From: Gammaproteobacteria bacterium | GTDB lineage: Bacteria > Pseudomonadota > Gammaproteobacteria > DSM-16500 | Length of the DNA: 64,000 bases | Direction of reading: 5' to 3' | Assembly: GCA_014132595.1 (NCBI GenBank) | Contig: BMAG01000021.1 | Span: 43,475-107,474 of the forward strand | Shown here: piece after piece, positions 1-8,622 of the stretch | Position numbering within the stretch: the stretch's first letter is position 1 | Layout: every line of letters starts with the position of its first letter | Made by a program: the position numbers and the translations under genes | Notes under the pieces: generated by a model | Seen by the model: the letters and a program-made list of their open reading frames with translations, nothing else | Told to the model about the DNA's origin: nothing | Databases searched by the model: none

Positions 1-116
1 GGAAAATATTTAATATTAAAATCTATTCAATAAGTTAGACTTTTTAACCCTTTTTATCTCAAAAAACCTGTTAAGATTAATATTGTGATATCACTTATTT
101 CAGGAGGGACGCCCAA

Positions 117-320
117 ATGAAAAAACTATTAGCCATGTTAGTAATTATGTCTTTAACGGGACTCACTGCATGCACAACCGGAGAAAAACATACAGCAGGT
201 ATAATCGGTGGTGGTGTAGTAGGTGGTGTAGTGGGTGGAGCAGTCACCAATGGCAGCCCAGTCGGTGCTGCAGTCGGCGCCGTAGGCGGTGCTGTTGTTG
301 GACATGAGCTCACTAAATAA
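117..320 (+). CDS. Small glycine-zipper lipoprotein (OsmB/SlyB-like)
   Basis: Predicted 67-residue lipoprotein. A lysine-led hydrophobic signal ends in an LTAC lipobox with Cys19 as the lipidation site. The mature part is almost entirely a glycine zipper (alternating GG/GA/GV steps, residues about 29-63), the pattern of the glycine-zipper 2TM family that includes OsmB and SlyB. These are small outer-membrane or envelope-stress lipoproteins, usually of unclear molecular role. An AGGAGG ribosome binding site sits about 8 bases before the ATG. It is monocistronic as seen here and followed by a hairpin. The family call is firm; a specific function is not. Confidence 0.8.
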   Translation: MKKLLAMLVIMSLTGLTACTTGEKHTAGIIGGGVVGGVVGGAVTNGSPVGAAVGAVGGAVVGHELTK

Positions 321-335
321 TCCTTAATAACTTAC

Positions 336-366
336 CCCGTCATCTCAATAAACAGGGGATGATGGG
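336..366. repeat. Hairpin downstream of the lipoprotein gene
   Basis: Nine-pair stem (336-344 with 358-366, one G-T pair) around a 13-base loop. There is no T-run after it, so it is not a textbook intrinsic terminator. It may protect the 3' end of the lipoprotein mRNA or be a degenerate dispersed palindrome; its arm contains GTCATC like the hairpins near 52.3 and 54.6 kb. Confidence 0.4.
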
Positions 367-444
367 ATAAGAAACAAAGAAGTTTCTTTCGTAATTCCTT
401 CTATTTCATTTATACTCTACGCACTCACCTTCATCGAGAAATGT

Positions 445-915
445 ATGACGCTCAACATAGGCGATCAAGCGCCCGATTTCAGCTTGTTATCTGATCAGCA
501 TCAGATGCTTTCTTTAACCCATTTTCGCGGGAAAAAGGTAATTCTTTATTTTTATCCAAAGGATAATACACCCGGCTGCACCCGGGAAGCTTGTGATTTT
601 CAGGATTCTCTGCAAAATTTCGACAATCAAAATACCGTCATTATAGGCATCTCTAAAGACAATCCTGAGAAACATCTTAAATTTAAACAAAAATATAAGT
701 TATCTTTCGCATTACTGTCTGATGTCAACGGGGATGTCTGTGAAGCTTATGGTGTGATGAATAAAAAAAGTTTATTTGGCCGCAGTTTTTTAGGAATACA
801 ACGTTCAACATTTTTAATTGATGAAAAAGGTATAATTCGCGCTATTTGGCGAAAAGTTAAAGTCAACGGACATAGTCAGCAGGTATTCAATGAACTCACT
901 CAAACAAAACAATAA
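445..915 (+). CDS. bcp: Thiol peroxidase of the BCP/PrxQ family
   Basis: Peroxiredoxin that reduces hydrogen peroxide and organic hydroperoxides using thioredoxin in the cytoplasm. The signature PxxxTxxC is seen at P38, T42 and C45, with a second cysteine at C50, the five-residue spacing of the resolving Cys in the alpha2-type BCP/PrxQ subgroup. Length (156 residues) matches E. coli Bcp. Its last 26 bases overlap the start of proS in another frame, so the two are probably co-transcribed and translationally coupled. A thioredoxin gene that could serve as reductant lies in the same window at 51.9 kb. Confidence 0.93.
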   Translation: MTLNIGDQAPDFSLLSDQHQMLSLTHFRGKKVILYFYPKDNTPGCTREACDFQDSLQNFDNQNTVIIGISKDNPEKHLKFKQKYKLSFALLSDVNGDVCEAYGVMNKKSLFGRSFLGIQRSTFLIDEKGIIRAIWRKVKVNGHSQQVFNELTQTKQ

Positions 916-2401
916 AACCGCGATCTCCCCCACACGCAAAGAAGATTATCCTGAATGGTATCAGCAAATCATTAAAGCGGCAGATCTTGCAGAAGTATCA
1001 CCGGTGCGCGGCTGCATGACGATTAAGCCCTGGGGATATGCTATCTGGGAAAACATGCAGCGAGTCTTGGATGACAAACTCAAAGCCACTGGACATAAAA
1101 ATATTTATTTTCCGCTTTTGATTCCTGCCAGTTTTTTAGAAAAAGAAGCAGAACAGGTGACCGGATTTGCGAAAGAGTGTGCTGTCGTTACACATTGCAG
1201 GCTTGTGCATAATGATGAAGGCAAGCTCGTACCTGGCAGCCCATTGGAAGAACCTTATATTATTCGTCCTACTTCTGAAACCATTATTGGAGAAGCTTTT
1301 TCTCGCTGGATTCAATCTCACAGAGATTTACCTTTGCTCGTTAACCAATGGGCAAACGTGATGCGATGGGAAATGCGTACTCGCATGTTTTTACGAACTT
1401 CCGAATTTTTATGGCAAGAAGGTCACACAGCACACGCGACAGCCAATGAAGCCCAAACAGAAGCACTGAAAATTTTTGATTTGTATGCACAATTTGCCGA
1501 AGATTATATGGCAATGCCCGTTATTAAGGGTGAAAAGACAGCCACCGAACGTTTTCCAGGCGCTGTTAATACTTATACGATTGAAGCCATGATGCAAGAT
1601 CGAAAAGCACTGCAAGCCGGTACTTCTCATTTTCTTGGACAGAATTTTGCGAAAGCTTTTAATATTAAATTTTTAGGAACAGAAAGCAGAGAAGAATTTG
1701 CTTATACAACCTCATGGGGTGTTTCAACGCGTCTTATTGGCGGACTAATTATGACACATAGCGATGATAATGGGCTTGTATTACCTCCCAAATTAGCGCC
1801 GGTTCATGTTGTCATATTGCCGATCATGCACAAAGAAGAACAGCGCGCAGAGATTCTTGCTTATTGCGACCAGCTGGCACACGATTTACGACAAATTCAA
1901 TATGACAATAAACGCATCATTGTCGAAATTGATACGCGAGAATTAACCGGCGGCGAAAAAGCCTGGAGCTGGGTGAAAAAAGGCGTACCCTTCCGTGTCG
2001 AAGTAGGACAAAAAGAATGCCAAAATAATGCTGTATTTGTAGGACGCCGCGATCTGGAATACAAAGAGCGCGTCAGCCAAAATCGACAGGAGTTTCTCGC
2101 AACCATCGCAACACAATTGGATGAGATGCAGGAAAAATTACATAAACGAGCTTGTGATTTTCGCAAACAGCACACTTTACATATCGATAGCAAAGCAGAT
2201 TTTTATGACTTTTTCACCAACACCGAAGGTGGTTTTGCTGAAGCACACTGGGATGGCAATCCTGAAATTGAGGCAAAAATTAAACAAGACCTGAATGTCA
2301 CTATTCGCTGCATACCGTCTCAAGAGACACCTCAGCCCGGAAAATGTATTTTTAGTGACAATAAAAGCCCACAGCGCGTCATTTTTGCCAAGTCATATTA
2401 G
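890..2401 (+). CDS. proS: Prolyl-tRNA synthetase, archaeal/eukaryotic type (ProS type 3)
   Basis: Charges tRNA-Pro with proline. Class II synthetase core: the catalytic block beginning RPTSETIIGEAF (about residues 125-136), a QWANVMRWEMRT stretch and the LWQEGHTAH motif match the archaeal/eukaryotic form, as does the roughly 500-residue length. There is no INS editing insertion between motifs 2 and 3, which the longer standard bacterial form (about 570 residues) carries. The protein ends in tyrosine, as this type does; the Zn-type C-terminal domain keeps only scattered cysteines. The ATG at 890 lies inside bcp. Most gammaproteobacteria use the long bacterial enzyme, so this copy is a candidate replacement by transfer. 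Confidence 0.93.
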   Translation: MNSLKQNNKTAISPTRKEDYPEWYQQIIKAADLAEVSPVRGCMTIKPWGYAIWENMQRVLDDKLKATGHKNIYFPLLIPASFLEKEAEQVTGFAKECAVVTHCRLVHNDEGKLVPGSPLEEPYIIRPTSETIIGEAFSRWIQSHRDLPLLVNQWANVMRWEMRTRMFLRTSEFLWQEGHTAHATANEAQTEALKIFDLYAQFAEDYMAMPVIKGEKTATERFPGAVNTYTIEAMMQDRKALQAGTSHFLGQNFAKAFNIKFLGTESREEFAYTTSWGVSTRLIGGLIMTHSDDNGLVLPPKLAPVHVVILPIMHKEEQRAEILAYCDQLAHDLRQIQYDNKRIIVEIDTRELTGGEKAWSWVKKGVPFRVEVGQKECQNNAVFVGRRDLEYKERVSQNRQEFLATIATQLDEMQEKLHKRACDFRKQHTLHIDSKADFYDFFTNTEGGFAEAHWDGNPEIEAKIKQDLNVTIRCIPSQETPQPGKCIFSDNKSPQRVIFAKSY

Positions 2402-2472
2402 AGATTTTATCGCCTCAAAAAAAAAAATATGCTACCCTTCCCGCAACTAAACTGAGATAGGACCCCAACAAC

Positions 2473-3504
2473 ATGAACATCAAAGAGTTAGAAGCCACGA
2501 TCAAGAAACTGGCTGTCAAAGGTAAAGGGATTCTAGCGGCTGATGAAAGCGCTGCTACAATCACAAAACGCTTGGCTGCAGTCAACACAGAATCCACAGA
2601 AGAAACACGTCGTGCTTATCGTGATTTACTGGTGACAACGCCGAACATCAATCATTACATCGCAGGCGTCATTTTACATGAAGAAACACTTTTTCAAAAA
2701 ACGTTAGATGGCACCCCCTTCCCAGAAAAATTAAAAGCCCTGGATATTTTACCCGGCATCAAAGTTGATAAAGGTTTAATTATTTTACCAAACACAGCCG
2801 ATGAACAAGTCACACAAGGCTTAGATGGTCTTTCCGAAAAGTTAGCTGAATACAAAGCAAAAGGTGCTTGTTTTGCGAAGTGGCGCGCTGTATATGCGAT
2901 CTCTGCCAACACACCCAGCATGCTTGCCATCAAAACAAACGCTGAAGGTTTAGCGCGTTATGCAGCTGCCTGTCAGGCCAATGGTATTGTTCCTATTGTT
3001 GAACCTGAAATATTAATTGATAGTGATCACACGATTGAACGTTGCGCTGAAGTTTCTGAACGTGTATTACATGCTGTATTCAATGCACTCTTCAGACACA
3101 AAGTTCAATTGGAATATATTGTTTTAAAACCCAGCATGGTCATTAATGGTAAAAAGTGTTCTGCTAAAGCTACGACAGAACAAGTGGCCCTTGCAACATT
3201 AACCATTTTACGACGCACAGTGCCTGCTGCAGTACCCACCATTAACTTTTTATCAGGCGGACAAACTCCTGAAGAAGCAACCGCAAATCTCAATGCCATG
3301 AATGCAATGTCACCGCAACTACCCTGGAATTTAAGCTACTCTTATGCGCGTGCTTTGCAGGAATATCCCATGAAAATTTGGCATGGCGATAAAAATAATA
3401 TTCAGGCTGCGCAACAAGCGTTTCTTGAAAGAGCTAAATTAAACAGCTTAGCGGCTGTGGGTAAATATACTAACTCGATGGAAAAGGAAGTTTCCCTCGC
3501 GTAG
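2473..3504 (+). CDS. Fructose-bisphosphate aldolase, class I
   Basis: Interconverts fructose-1,6-bisphosphate with dihydroxyacetone phosphate and glyceraldehyde-3-phosphate through a Schiff base. Diagnostic parts of the animal/plant-type class I enzyme are visible: ILAADES with D24, the AKWR block with K136, and the Schiff-base lysine K219 in VLKPSMV, followed by LSGGQ near residue 263. At 343 residues it is close to the vertebrate enzymes (about 364) and unlike DhnA/FbaB-type bacterial class I aldolases or the zinc class II enzyme. It stands alone between proS and a toxin-antitoxin pair and ends at a strong hairpin. The symbol is left blank because naming of this subtype varies. Confidence 0.93.
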   Translation: MNIKELEATIKKLAVKGKGILAADESAATITKRLAAVNTESTEETRRAYRDLLVTTPNINHYIAGVILHEETLFQKTLDGTPFPEKLKALDILPGIKVDKGLIILPNTADEQVTQGLDGLSEKLAEYKAKGACFAKWRAVYAISANTPSMLAIKTNAEGLARYAAACQANGIVPIVEPEILIDSDHTIERCAEVSERVLHAVFNALFRHKVQLEYIVLKPSMVINGKKCSAKATTEQVALATLTILRRTVPAAVPTINFLSGGQTPEEATANLNAMNAMSPQLPWNLSYSYARALQEYPMKIWHGDKNNIQAAQQAFLERAKLNSLAAVGKYTNSMEKEVSLA

Positions 3505-3511
3505 TCAATCA

Positions 3512-3540
3512 CCTTGCGGTGAAATTCCACCGCAAGGATT
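3512..3540 (+). terminator. Rho-independent terminator after the aldolase gene
   Basis: Perfect 10-pair GC-rich stem (3512-3521 with 3528-3537) and a six-base loop, starting 8 bases after the stop codon and followed by an AT-rich, only moderately T-rich tail. Confidence 0.75.
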
Positions 3541-3568
3541 ATTAACTTTTAAAAATGGAATTTGAATC

Positions 3569-3829
3569 ATGGCAATCACCGTCTTAAATACTGTGGATGC
3601 AAAAGAACAATTTACGGATTTAATAAACCGTGTCGTTCATAGCAAGGAACGAGTTATTTTGACTCGTCGTGGTCAGGAAATTGCAGCCATCATTCCTCTT
3701 GAAGATCTAACACTCTTGCAAGAAGCGCAAGACAGGCACGATCTTCGTGAAGCAATTGATGCTTTAAAAGAAGTGCGAAATGTGGGAACGATGACGTTGG
3801 ATCAATTGAGAGAAGATATAGGCATATAA
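3569..3829 (+). CDS. Antitoxin of the Phd/YefM family
   Basis: 86-residue protein beginning with the Phd/YefM pattern: a short strand, then a FTDLINRV helix, then the RVILTRRGQEIAAIIPLEDL segment split by the RRG turn. These antitoxins bind and neutralise a RelE/ParE-type toxin through a disordered C-terminal region and repress their own operon through the N-terminal half. The stop codon is two bases before the next gene, the usual arrangement of such pairs. The family is clear from sequence; self-repression is inferred. Confidence 0.88.
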   Translation: MAITVLNTVDAKEQFTDLINRVVHSKERVILTRRGQEIAAIIPLEDLTLLQEAQDRHDLREAIDALKEVRNVGTMTLDQLREDIGI

Positions 3830-3831
3830 TT

Positions 3832-4074
3832 GTGGCGACCCCTTATCATATTAAAATTGCACCCATTGCAGCAGCGCAAATTAAACAACTGCCTGCTAAA
3901 CAGCAAAAAATTGTTATTAAATTAACAGAAGCGCTTTCCGTGAATCCCCGTCCGCCCGGTGCAAGCAAGATTCGCGGGATGACAGGGCTTTATAGTGAAA
4001 CAGTGCCGCCTTTGCGTTTAGTTTATAAAATTGATGATCAAGATGTTTTGTTGTTGTTGGTTAAAACGAGATAA
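3832..4074 (+). CDS. RelE/ParE-family toxin, short C-terminus
   Basis: 80-residue partner of the preceding antitoxin, with a GTG start two bases after its stop. The fold pattern is visible: KIAPIAAAQIKQLP helix, a second helix with KLTEALSVNPRPPGASKIRGMTGLY, then LRLVYKIDDQDVLLLLVKTR. Active RelE homologues usually continue from the last strand into a GHR...Y tail carrying catalytic residues; here the stop follows directly after LVKTR. The toxin may therefore be weakened or decayed, or it may be a subfamily with a shorter end. Ribosome-dependent mRNA cleavage is family knowledge, not shown here. Confidence 0.8.
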   Translation: MATPYHIKIAPIAAAQIKQLPAKQQKIVIKLTEALSVNPRPPGASKIRGMTGLYSETVPPLRLVYKIDDQDVLLLLVKTR

Positions 4075-4151
4075 TCAATCAGTTTTGCCTCACTGTTAGT
4101 ATCCCTTATTGTGACTTCGATGAGGGACTTCATCTTTGAGCAGGGCCTTAT

Positions 4152-5111
4152 CTAAAAATAATTTCTTAGAAACAATGGCACACGGTGTTCTAGCCAGTAA
4201 AACGATTTCCACGGAAAATTCCCGCTGACAAAACCCACATGACCGCCTTTTTCGGATAATTCAAGCCGCACTCGTGAGGGCATCTCATGGTGGGCGGGCA
4301 GGGATTTATTTCCCACCAACGGATCATCTTTGGATTGTAATAATAAAGTAGGAACACAAATATTTTTTAGATATTGACGACAGCTCGATTGAGTATAGTA
4401 ATCTTCTCCATCCATAAATCCATGCAAAGGCGCGGTAATATGATGGTCAAAATCGCGTAAGGTACGGAGTTGTTTTAATGATGGTATTGTAATGGGAGCC
4501 GCCTGACTTTGAAATTTCCATTTTATTTTTTTGTAAAGAGAATGTAACAATTTCCATTGATAGATACGCGAAAATCCTTGGTTAATTCGCGTTGCGGCTA
4601 AACTTAATTCAAAGGGCACAGAAACTGCGATGGCGGCTATTAAAGGATTTTGCTCGCCTGTTTCACCCAGCCATTTTAACAACACATTGCCGCCTAAAGA
4701 AAAACCAATCGCAGCTAAAGGTGTATGAGGTTCGCGTTGTTTTATGCGTTGTACAATTTCGGCAAGATCCGATGTGTCACCTGAATGATACGCACGTGGC
4801 AATCGATTACGTTCGCCGCTGCAGCTGCGAAAATGCATACAAACACCGCGCCAGCCTTGATTTGAAATTGCTTGCAGCATACCTTGTGCGTAGGGAGATT
4901 CTATAGATCCTTCAAGTCCATGCAAAATTAAAACGATAGGTCCAGATCCTGTGCCAACCCAATCAAGATCAACAAAATCTCCGTCGATTAATTCAATGCG
5001 TTCACGTCTGGGAAATAAATTTTTAATTTGTCGACGAAATAAAACAGCCCAAAGGGTTTGACAGTGTGAGTTCGCAAGCCACCAAGCAGGTTTAAAACGC
5101 AACTCATTCAT
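4152..5111 (-). CDS. Alpha/beta hydrolase of the YheT family
   Basis: Predicted cytosolic hydrolase of about 319 residues. The N-terminal WWLANSHCQTLW motif is typical of the YheT/EMB8 group. LILHGLEGS forms the oxyanion region, the nucleophile elbow GFSLGG places the catalytic serine at S138, and GGHVGF near the end supplies the histidine. The physiological substrate is unknown; relatives act as short-chain esterases. The ATG at 5111 is preferred over an upstream in-frame GTG (5126) because TAGGA lies at good spacing and the gene then begins one base after the hemE stop, pointing to a hemE-hydrolase operon. Confidence 0.88.
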   Translation of the reverse strand: MNELRFKPAWWLANSHCQTLWAVLFRRQIKNLFPRRERIELIDGDFVDLDWVGTGSGPIVLILHGLEGSIESPYAQGMLQAISNQGWRGVCMHFRSCSGERNRLPRAYHSGDTSDLAEIVQRIKQREPHTPLAAIGFSLGGNVLLKWLGETGEQNPLIAAIAVSVPFELSLAATRINQGFSRIYQWKLLHSLYKKIKWKFQSQAAPITIPSLKQLRTLRDFDHHITAPLHGFMDGEDYYTQSSCRQYLKNICVPTLLLQSKDDPLVGNKSLPAHHEMPSRVRLELSEKGGHVGFVSGNFPWKSFYWLEHRVPLFLRNYF

Positions 5112-5112
5112 C

Positions 5113-6171
5113 CTAATTCCTAGCACTTAATGTATGCACAGCATCGACCAGGATCGCCACATTTTCAGGCGGTACATCAGGCGTAATACCGTGACCTAAA
5201 TTAAAAATATGACCACAACCATCACCAAAATCAGCCAAAACGCGGGCGGCTTCTGCGCGGATAGTAGCTTCTGATTGACAAAGAATGGCTGGGTTTAAAT
5301 TACCTTGTAAAGCAACTTTATGACCTACTTTTTTTCTTGCATCCGCTAAACTCACTTCCCAATCAACACCAATGACATCACACCCTGACTCGGCCATCAA
5401 TTCTAACCATTGACCGCCTGCCTTGGTAAATAATACAACTGGTACCTGAGATGTCAGATTTGTTGCGGCAATATTTGCAATAATTTGTTTAACATACTGT
5501 AATGAATATTCCTGGTACTGTGGTGTATTCAACATCCCACCCCAGGTATCAAAAATCATGACGACTTGAACGCCTGCCTTGATTTGCGCACTCAAATATA
5601 GGCTGACGGCATCCGTTAATTTCTGTAGCAAAAGATGTAATAACTGAGACTCTTCCTCTATCATGGTTTGTATTTTTGGAAAGGCTTTATTGGCCTTGCC
5701 TTCCACCATATAAGTGGCGAGCGTCCAAGGACTTCCGGAAAATCCAATTAATGGTACTTTGCCATCCAGCTCATGTGCAATCAGTCGAACGGCCTCAAGT
5801 ACATAAGATAAACTGATCTCAGGATCGGGAATCGGTAAATTTTGAATATCCCGAGCAGAGTGCAAAGGTTTTTCAAAAGCAGGTCCTTCGCCTTCTAAAA
5901 ATTGCAGCCCTAAACCCATGGCATCGGGAATTGTTAAAATATCAGAAAATAAAATAGCTGCATCTAAAGGGTAACGCGCCAATGGCTGCAATGCGACCTC
6001 ACAGGCAAGCTCCGGAGTTTTACATAAGGTCAAAAAACTTCCAGCTTTTTGGCGAACAACACGATACTCAGGTAAATAACGTCCTGCTTGCCGCATAATC
6101 CAGATAGGCGTCATATCCACAGGTTGACGCCGAATTGCGCGCAATAAACGATCATTTTTAAGTTTAATCAT
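5113..6171 (-). CDS. hemE: Uroporphyrinogen decarboxylase
   Basis: Removes the four acetate carboxyls of uroporphyrinogen III to give coproporphyrinogen III in haem synthesis, in the cytoplasm. The family signature [12 protein letters not shown] is at residues 26-37, the FSDIL segment with its aspartate near residue 76, and [13 protein letters not shown] is the second signature region. The length (352) is standard. It is transcribed leftward and is followed almost without gap by the YheT-like hydrolase. No other haem gene is in the window. Confidence 0.96.
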   Translation of the reverse strand: MIKLKNDRLLRAIRRQPVDMTPIWIMRQAGRYLPEYRVVRQKAGSFLTLCKTPELACEVALQPLARYPLDAAILFSDILTIPDAMGLGLQFLEGEGPAFEKPLHSARDIQNLPIPDPEISLSYVLEAVRLIAHELDGKVPLIGFSGSPWTLATYMVEGKANKAFPKIQTMIEEESQLLHLLLQKLTDAVSLYLSAQIKAGVQVVMIFDTWGGMLNTPQYQEYSLQYVKQIIANIAATNLTSQVPVVLFTKAGGQWLELMAESGCDVIGVDWEVSLADARKKVGHKVALQGNLNPAILCQSEATIRAEAARVLADFGDGCGHIFNLGHGITPDVPPENVAILVDAVHTLSARN

Positions 6172-6327
6172 TAGCCAATCTCTCTTTGCATTAAATCAAC
6201 CTGATTCACTCTTTTACAGGATTTAGAATGGGCTTTGCAGCCCGCTCCATTTAGGATAATATGTTTTACTTTATAGGCAGAGTTTTATTCGCTGCTTCAT
6301 TAACTCTTTTATTAAAGGATACCGTAT

Positions 6328-6768
6328 ATGCGTAAACATCTTCTCATTGCTGCACTTGCTGGACTCTGTGTTGTCGGAATCTCTGCCTGCCAACAAAAAT
6401 CAGAAAAAGCTGCTAATCCTACCACCTTATCGGATGCGACGACTACTACTACAACACAATCGACAACAACGACAACAGCTCCTGCAGATACTAGCACAAC
6501 CACAAACACAGCCACCAATCCAGGAAGCGATACAAGCTCAAGCACCACGGAAACAACACAATCACCTGCAGCAACAACAACGACCACAACCACAACAACT
6601 GCAACCCCAGCAACACCTGATGCGAATGCAGCTATGCCAGCTCCAACAGCAGCTCCTGCACCAACCGCTCCAGCGACCCCTGATACAACAGTACCAACCG
6701 CTCCTGCTGCGCCCGCAATGCCAACCGATAATAGCGCAACAGCTCCAACAGCTACACCTGCTCAATAA
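6328..6768 (+). CDS. Thr/Ala/Pro-rich low-complexity lipoprotein
   Basis: 146-residue putative lipoprotein. The signal peptide ends in ISAC with Cys21 for lipidation. The rest has no folded-domain signature: long threonine runs (residues about 38-55 and 83-93), then an Ala/Pro/Thr-rich tail with repeated PTAPA-like units. Such tails behave as extended, wall- or periplasm-spanning linkers. Simple-sequence DNA (ACA/ACC repeats) makes the region prone to length change. The reading frame is supported by the lipobox and by a terminator just after the stop. A separate 185-codon open frame in the next phase is an artefact of the repeats. Confidence 0.75.
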   Translation: MRKHLLIAALAGLCVVGISACQQKSEKAANPTTLSDATTTTTTQSTTTTTAPADTSTTTNTATNPGSDTSSSTTETTQSPAATTTTTTTTTATPATPDANAAMPAPTAAPAPTAPATPDTTVPTAPAAPAMPTDNSATAPTATPAQ

Positions 6769-6787
6769 TAGAATCAACTTCGATCTC

Positions 6788-6819
6788 AAGCCCTTTTTCG
6801 TCAGAAGAAGGGCTTTTTA
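6788..6819 (+). terminator. Rho-independent terminator
   Basis: Eight-pair stem (AAGCCCTT at 6788-6795 with AAGGGCTT at 6808-6815) followed by a T-run, 19 bases after the lipoprotein stop. The leftward aroK gene ends at 6837, so it sits between convergent genes. Confidence 0.85.
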
Positions 6820-6836
6820 TTTGTGGAGCTTGCGTC

Positions 6837-7361
6837 CTATTTCTTTTCTAACCAGCGAATTATTTCTTCAGCTACAAGACGTACGCTGCGATGATCCGTC
6901 ATAATATGATAATCTGCAAGTGACTTATAAAGGGGTGTTTGCTCTTCATAAAGCTTTTCAATCACTTCTTCACGATTTGGAACACGCAACAATGGACGGC
7001 GCGCTTCATTAATAGTTCTGACTTGCTGATGACCTAATGATGCATCCAAAAATACGACGACACCATGCTTGCGCAATAACTCCTGGACCTCAGGCGAAAT
7101 AACAGAGCCGCCTCCAGTCGCTAAAACTACGTTCGGCAAATGAACAAGATCTGCGATGACAGCAGCCTCGCGTTTACGAAAGCCTTCCGCACCTTCCAAA
7201 TCAAAAATCCAGCCGATATCGACTCCAGTACGATTCTCAATTTCTTCATCTGAATCATAAAAATGCATATCTAATTGTTCAGCAAGGTATTTCCCCACAC
7301 TGCTTTTACCTGCCCCCATAGGACCGATTAAAAAAATATTTTGATATTGACGTTTTTTCAT
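6837..7361 (-). CDS. aroK: Shikimate kinase
   Basis: Phosphorylates shikimate at the 3-hydroxyl in the chorismate pathway. The Walker A loop GPMGAGKS is at residues 13-20, with the DSD pair (D36, D38) that binds shikimate and Mg, then ATGGGSV, and the lid arginines in EARRPLL. Length 174 is typical. It follows the pilus secretin gene by one base; pilQ-aroK adjacency is common in gammaproteobacteria. Its product chorismate feeds UbiC, encoded in the same window. Confidence 0.95.
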   Translation of the reverse strand: MKKRQYQNIFLIGPMGAGKSSVGKYLAEQLDMHFYDSDEEIENRTGVDIGWIFDLEGAEGFRKREAAVIADLVHLPNVVLATGGGSVISPEVQELLRKHGVVVFLDASLGHQQVRTINEARRPLLRVPNREEVIEKLYEEQTPLYKSLADYHIMTDHRSVRLVAEEIIRWLEKK

Positions 7362-7362
7362 T

Positions 7363-8595
7363 TTAATTAATTACCTTCGGTGTCACAAAAATAAGCAACT
7401 CACGTTTATTATCAGTCACATTTTGCTGGTTGAATAGCAAACCTACAAGTGGAATCTTATTTAAAAAAGGCATTCCCTGTTTTTGCCGGCCTTTATCTGA
7501 CTCGTAAATCCCCCCTAAAACTAGGGTTTGTCCACTTTTTACAAGAATATTGGTACTCATTTGACGGGTCGTAATAGCCGGTACTCCTAAAATCATTCGA
7601 TTACTAGGTTTGTCCTGGTTGACTTGCAACTGTAATAAGATTTGATTTCCAGGCATCACTTGTGGAGTCACTTTCAAACTTAATACTGCTTTTTTAAAAA
7701 CCACACCTGTCGCACCGCTACGGCTAATTTCCTGATAGGGAATTTCTTCACCCGACTCAATAGAGGCTGTTTGTTGATTTGCTGTAAACAAACTAGGGCT
7801 TGAAATTAACTCTCCATGGCCTTCTTTTTCCATCGCAGCTAATTGCATGCGCAACAATGAACCATCAACAAGCTTTATCACTGCTAAATCATAATTCATA
7901 TTCAAAGGCATTCCCGCTTCATTTGAATTATCTTGTTGATTCGCAAAATTAATACCGAGTTCACGTTCATAGTCATTATCTACACTTGCCAGATGCACTT
8001 TAATGAGCACTTGCTGTATCGGTATATCCAGGCGTTGAATTAGTTTATGAATATTTTGCATATGACTTGAAATATCCTGTATGCATAAAATATTTGTTCG
8101 TGCATCGACATGTACACGGCCTCGATTTGAAAGCACTCCACCATTCACACCTTTCAATAAATTGGCGATATCATCTGCTTTGGCGTAATGAATTTGCCAA
8201 ATTGAGGTCATCAAAGGCTCGGCCTCATCAACGAGTGTCTGTAATTTTAATTCTTGCTGCTTTATTTGCATAAGCTCATTCTGCGGCATAATATAAAACA
8301 CTTGATTTATTTGTTGTTTGATTAACTCATGAGACATGATCAACAAGTCAAGCGCATCTAAAGCCGCTACGTTTTTCAAATGTAAAGAGGCGGTGCCATG
8401 AATTGCCGGGCTAACTACTAAATTCATATTTAAAGTTTTTCCTAAAAAATTCAGGGCATCTTGCATGCTCACATTTTGCAATTCGATAGTCATTTTTTTA
8501 GAATTTGGCATGTTTGATTCTGCATAAACAGAATTGACAAAAAAGACGCCCAATAAAATAACGATCAGTTTTTGTTTACGGCAAATAAAAAACAT
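7363..8595 (-). CDS. pilQ: Type IV pilus/competence secretin, short HofQ/PilQ type
   Basis: 410-residue outer-membrane secretin. A signal peptide ends near VYA (residue 25). An N-terminal secretin/TonB short domain follows (MTIELQNVSMQDAL..., about 35-85), then an N1-type domain (SIWQIHYAKADDIANLL, about 130-200) and the secretin barrel with VPAITTRQMSTNILVKSGQTLVLGG and ELLIFVTPKVI at the end. It lacks the AMIN domains of long PilQ (about 700 residues) and is the size of E. coli HofQ, a DNA-uptake secretin. It is last but one in a leftward pilM-N-O-Q-aroK operon. Confidence 0.9.
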   Translation of the reverse strand: MFFICRKQKLIVILLGVFFVNSVYAESNMPNSKKMTIELQNVSMQDALNFLGKTLNMNLVVSPAIHGTASLHLKNVAALDALDLLIMSHELIKQQINQVFYIMPQNELMQIKQQELKLQTLVDEAEPLMTSIWQIHYAKADDIANLLKGVNGGVLSNRGRVHVDARTNILCIQDISSHMQNIHKLIQRLDIPIQQVLIKVHLASVDNDYERELGINFANQQDNSNEAGMPLNMNYDLAVIKLVDGSLLRMQLAAMEKEGHGELISSPSLFTANQQTASIESGEEIPYQEISRSGATGVVFKKAVLSLKVTPQVMPGNQILLQLQVNQDKPSNRMILGVPAITTRQMSTNILVKSGQTLVLGGIYESDKGRQKQGMPFLNKIPLVGLLFNQQNVTDNKRELLIFVTPKVIN

Positions 8596-8622
8596 GAATA
8601 GCTCCTTTTTAAATTTTTTTAA

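Noticed and set aside
6347..6904. 185-codon Gln/Pro-rich open frame overlapping the Thr-rich lipoprotein
   Set aside because: It is the +1 frame of the same simple repeats (ACA read as CAA), has no ribosome site, and runs through the terminator into aroK. The Cys/Trp-rich frame on the other strand is the same artefact.
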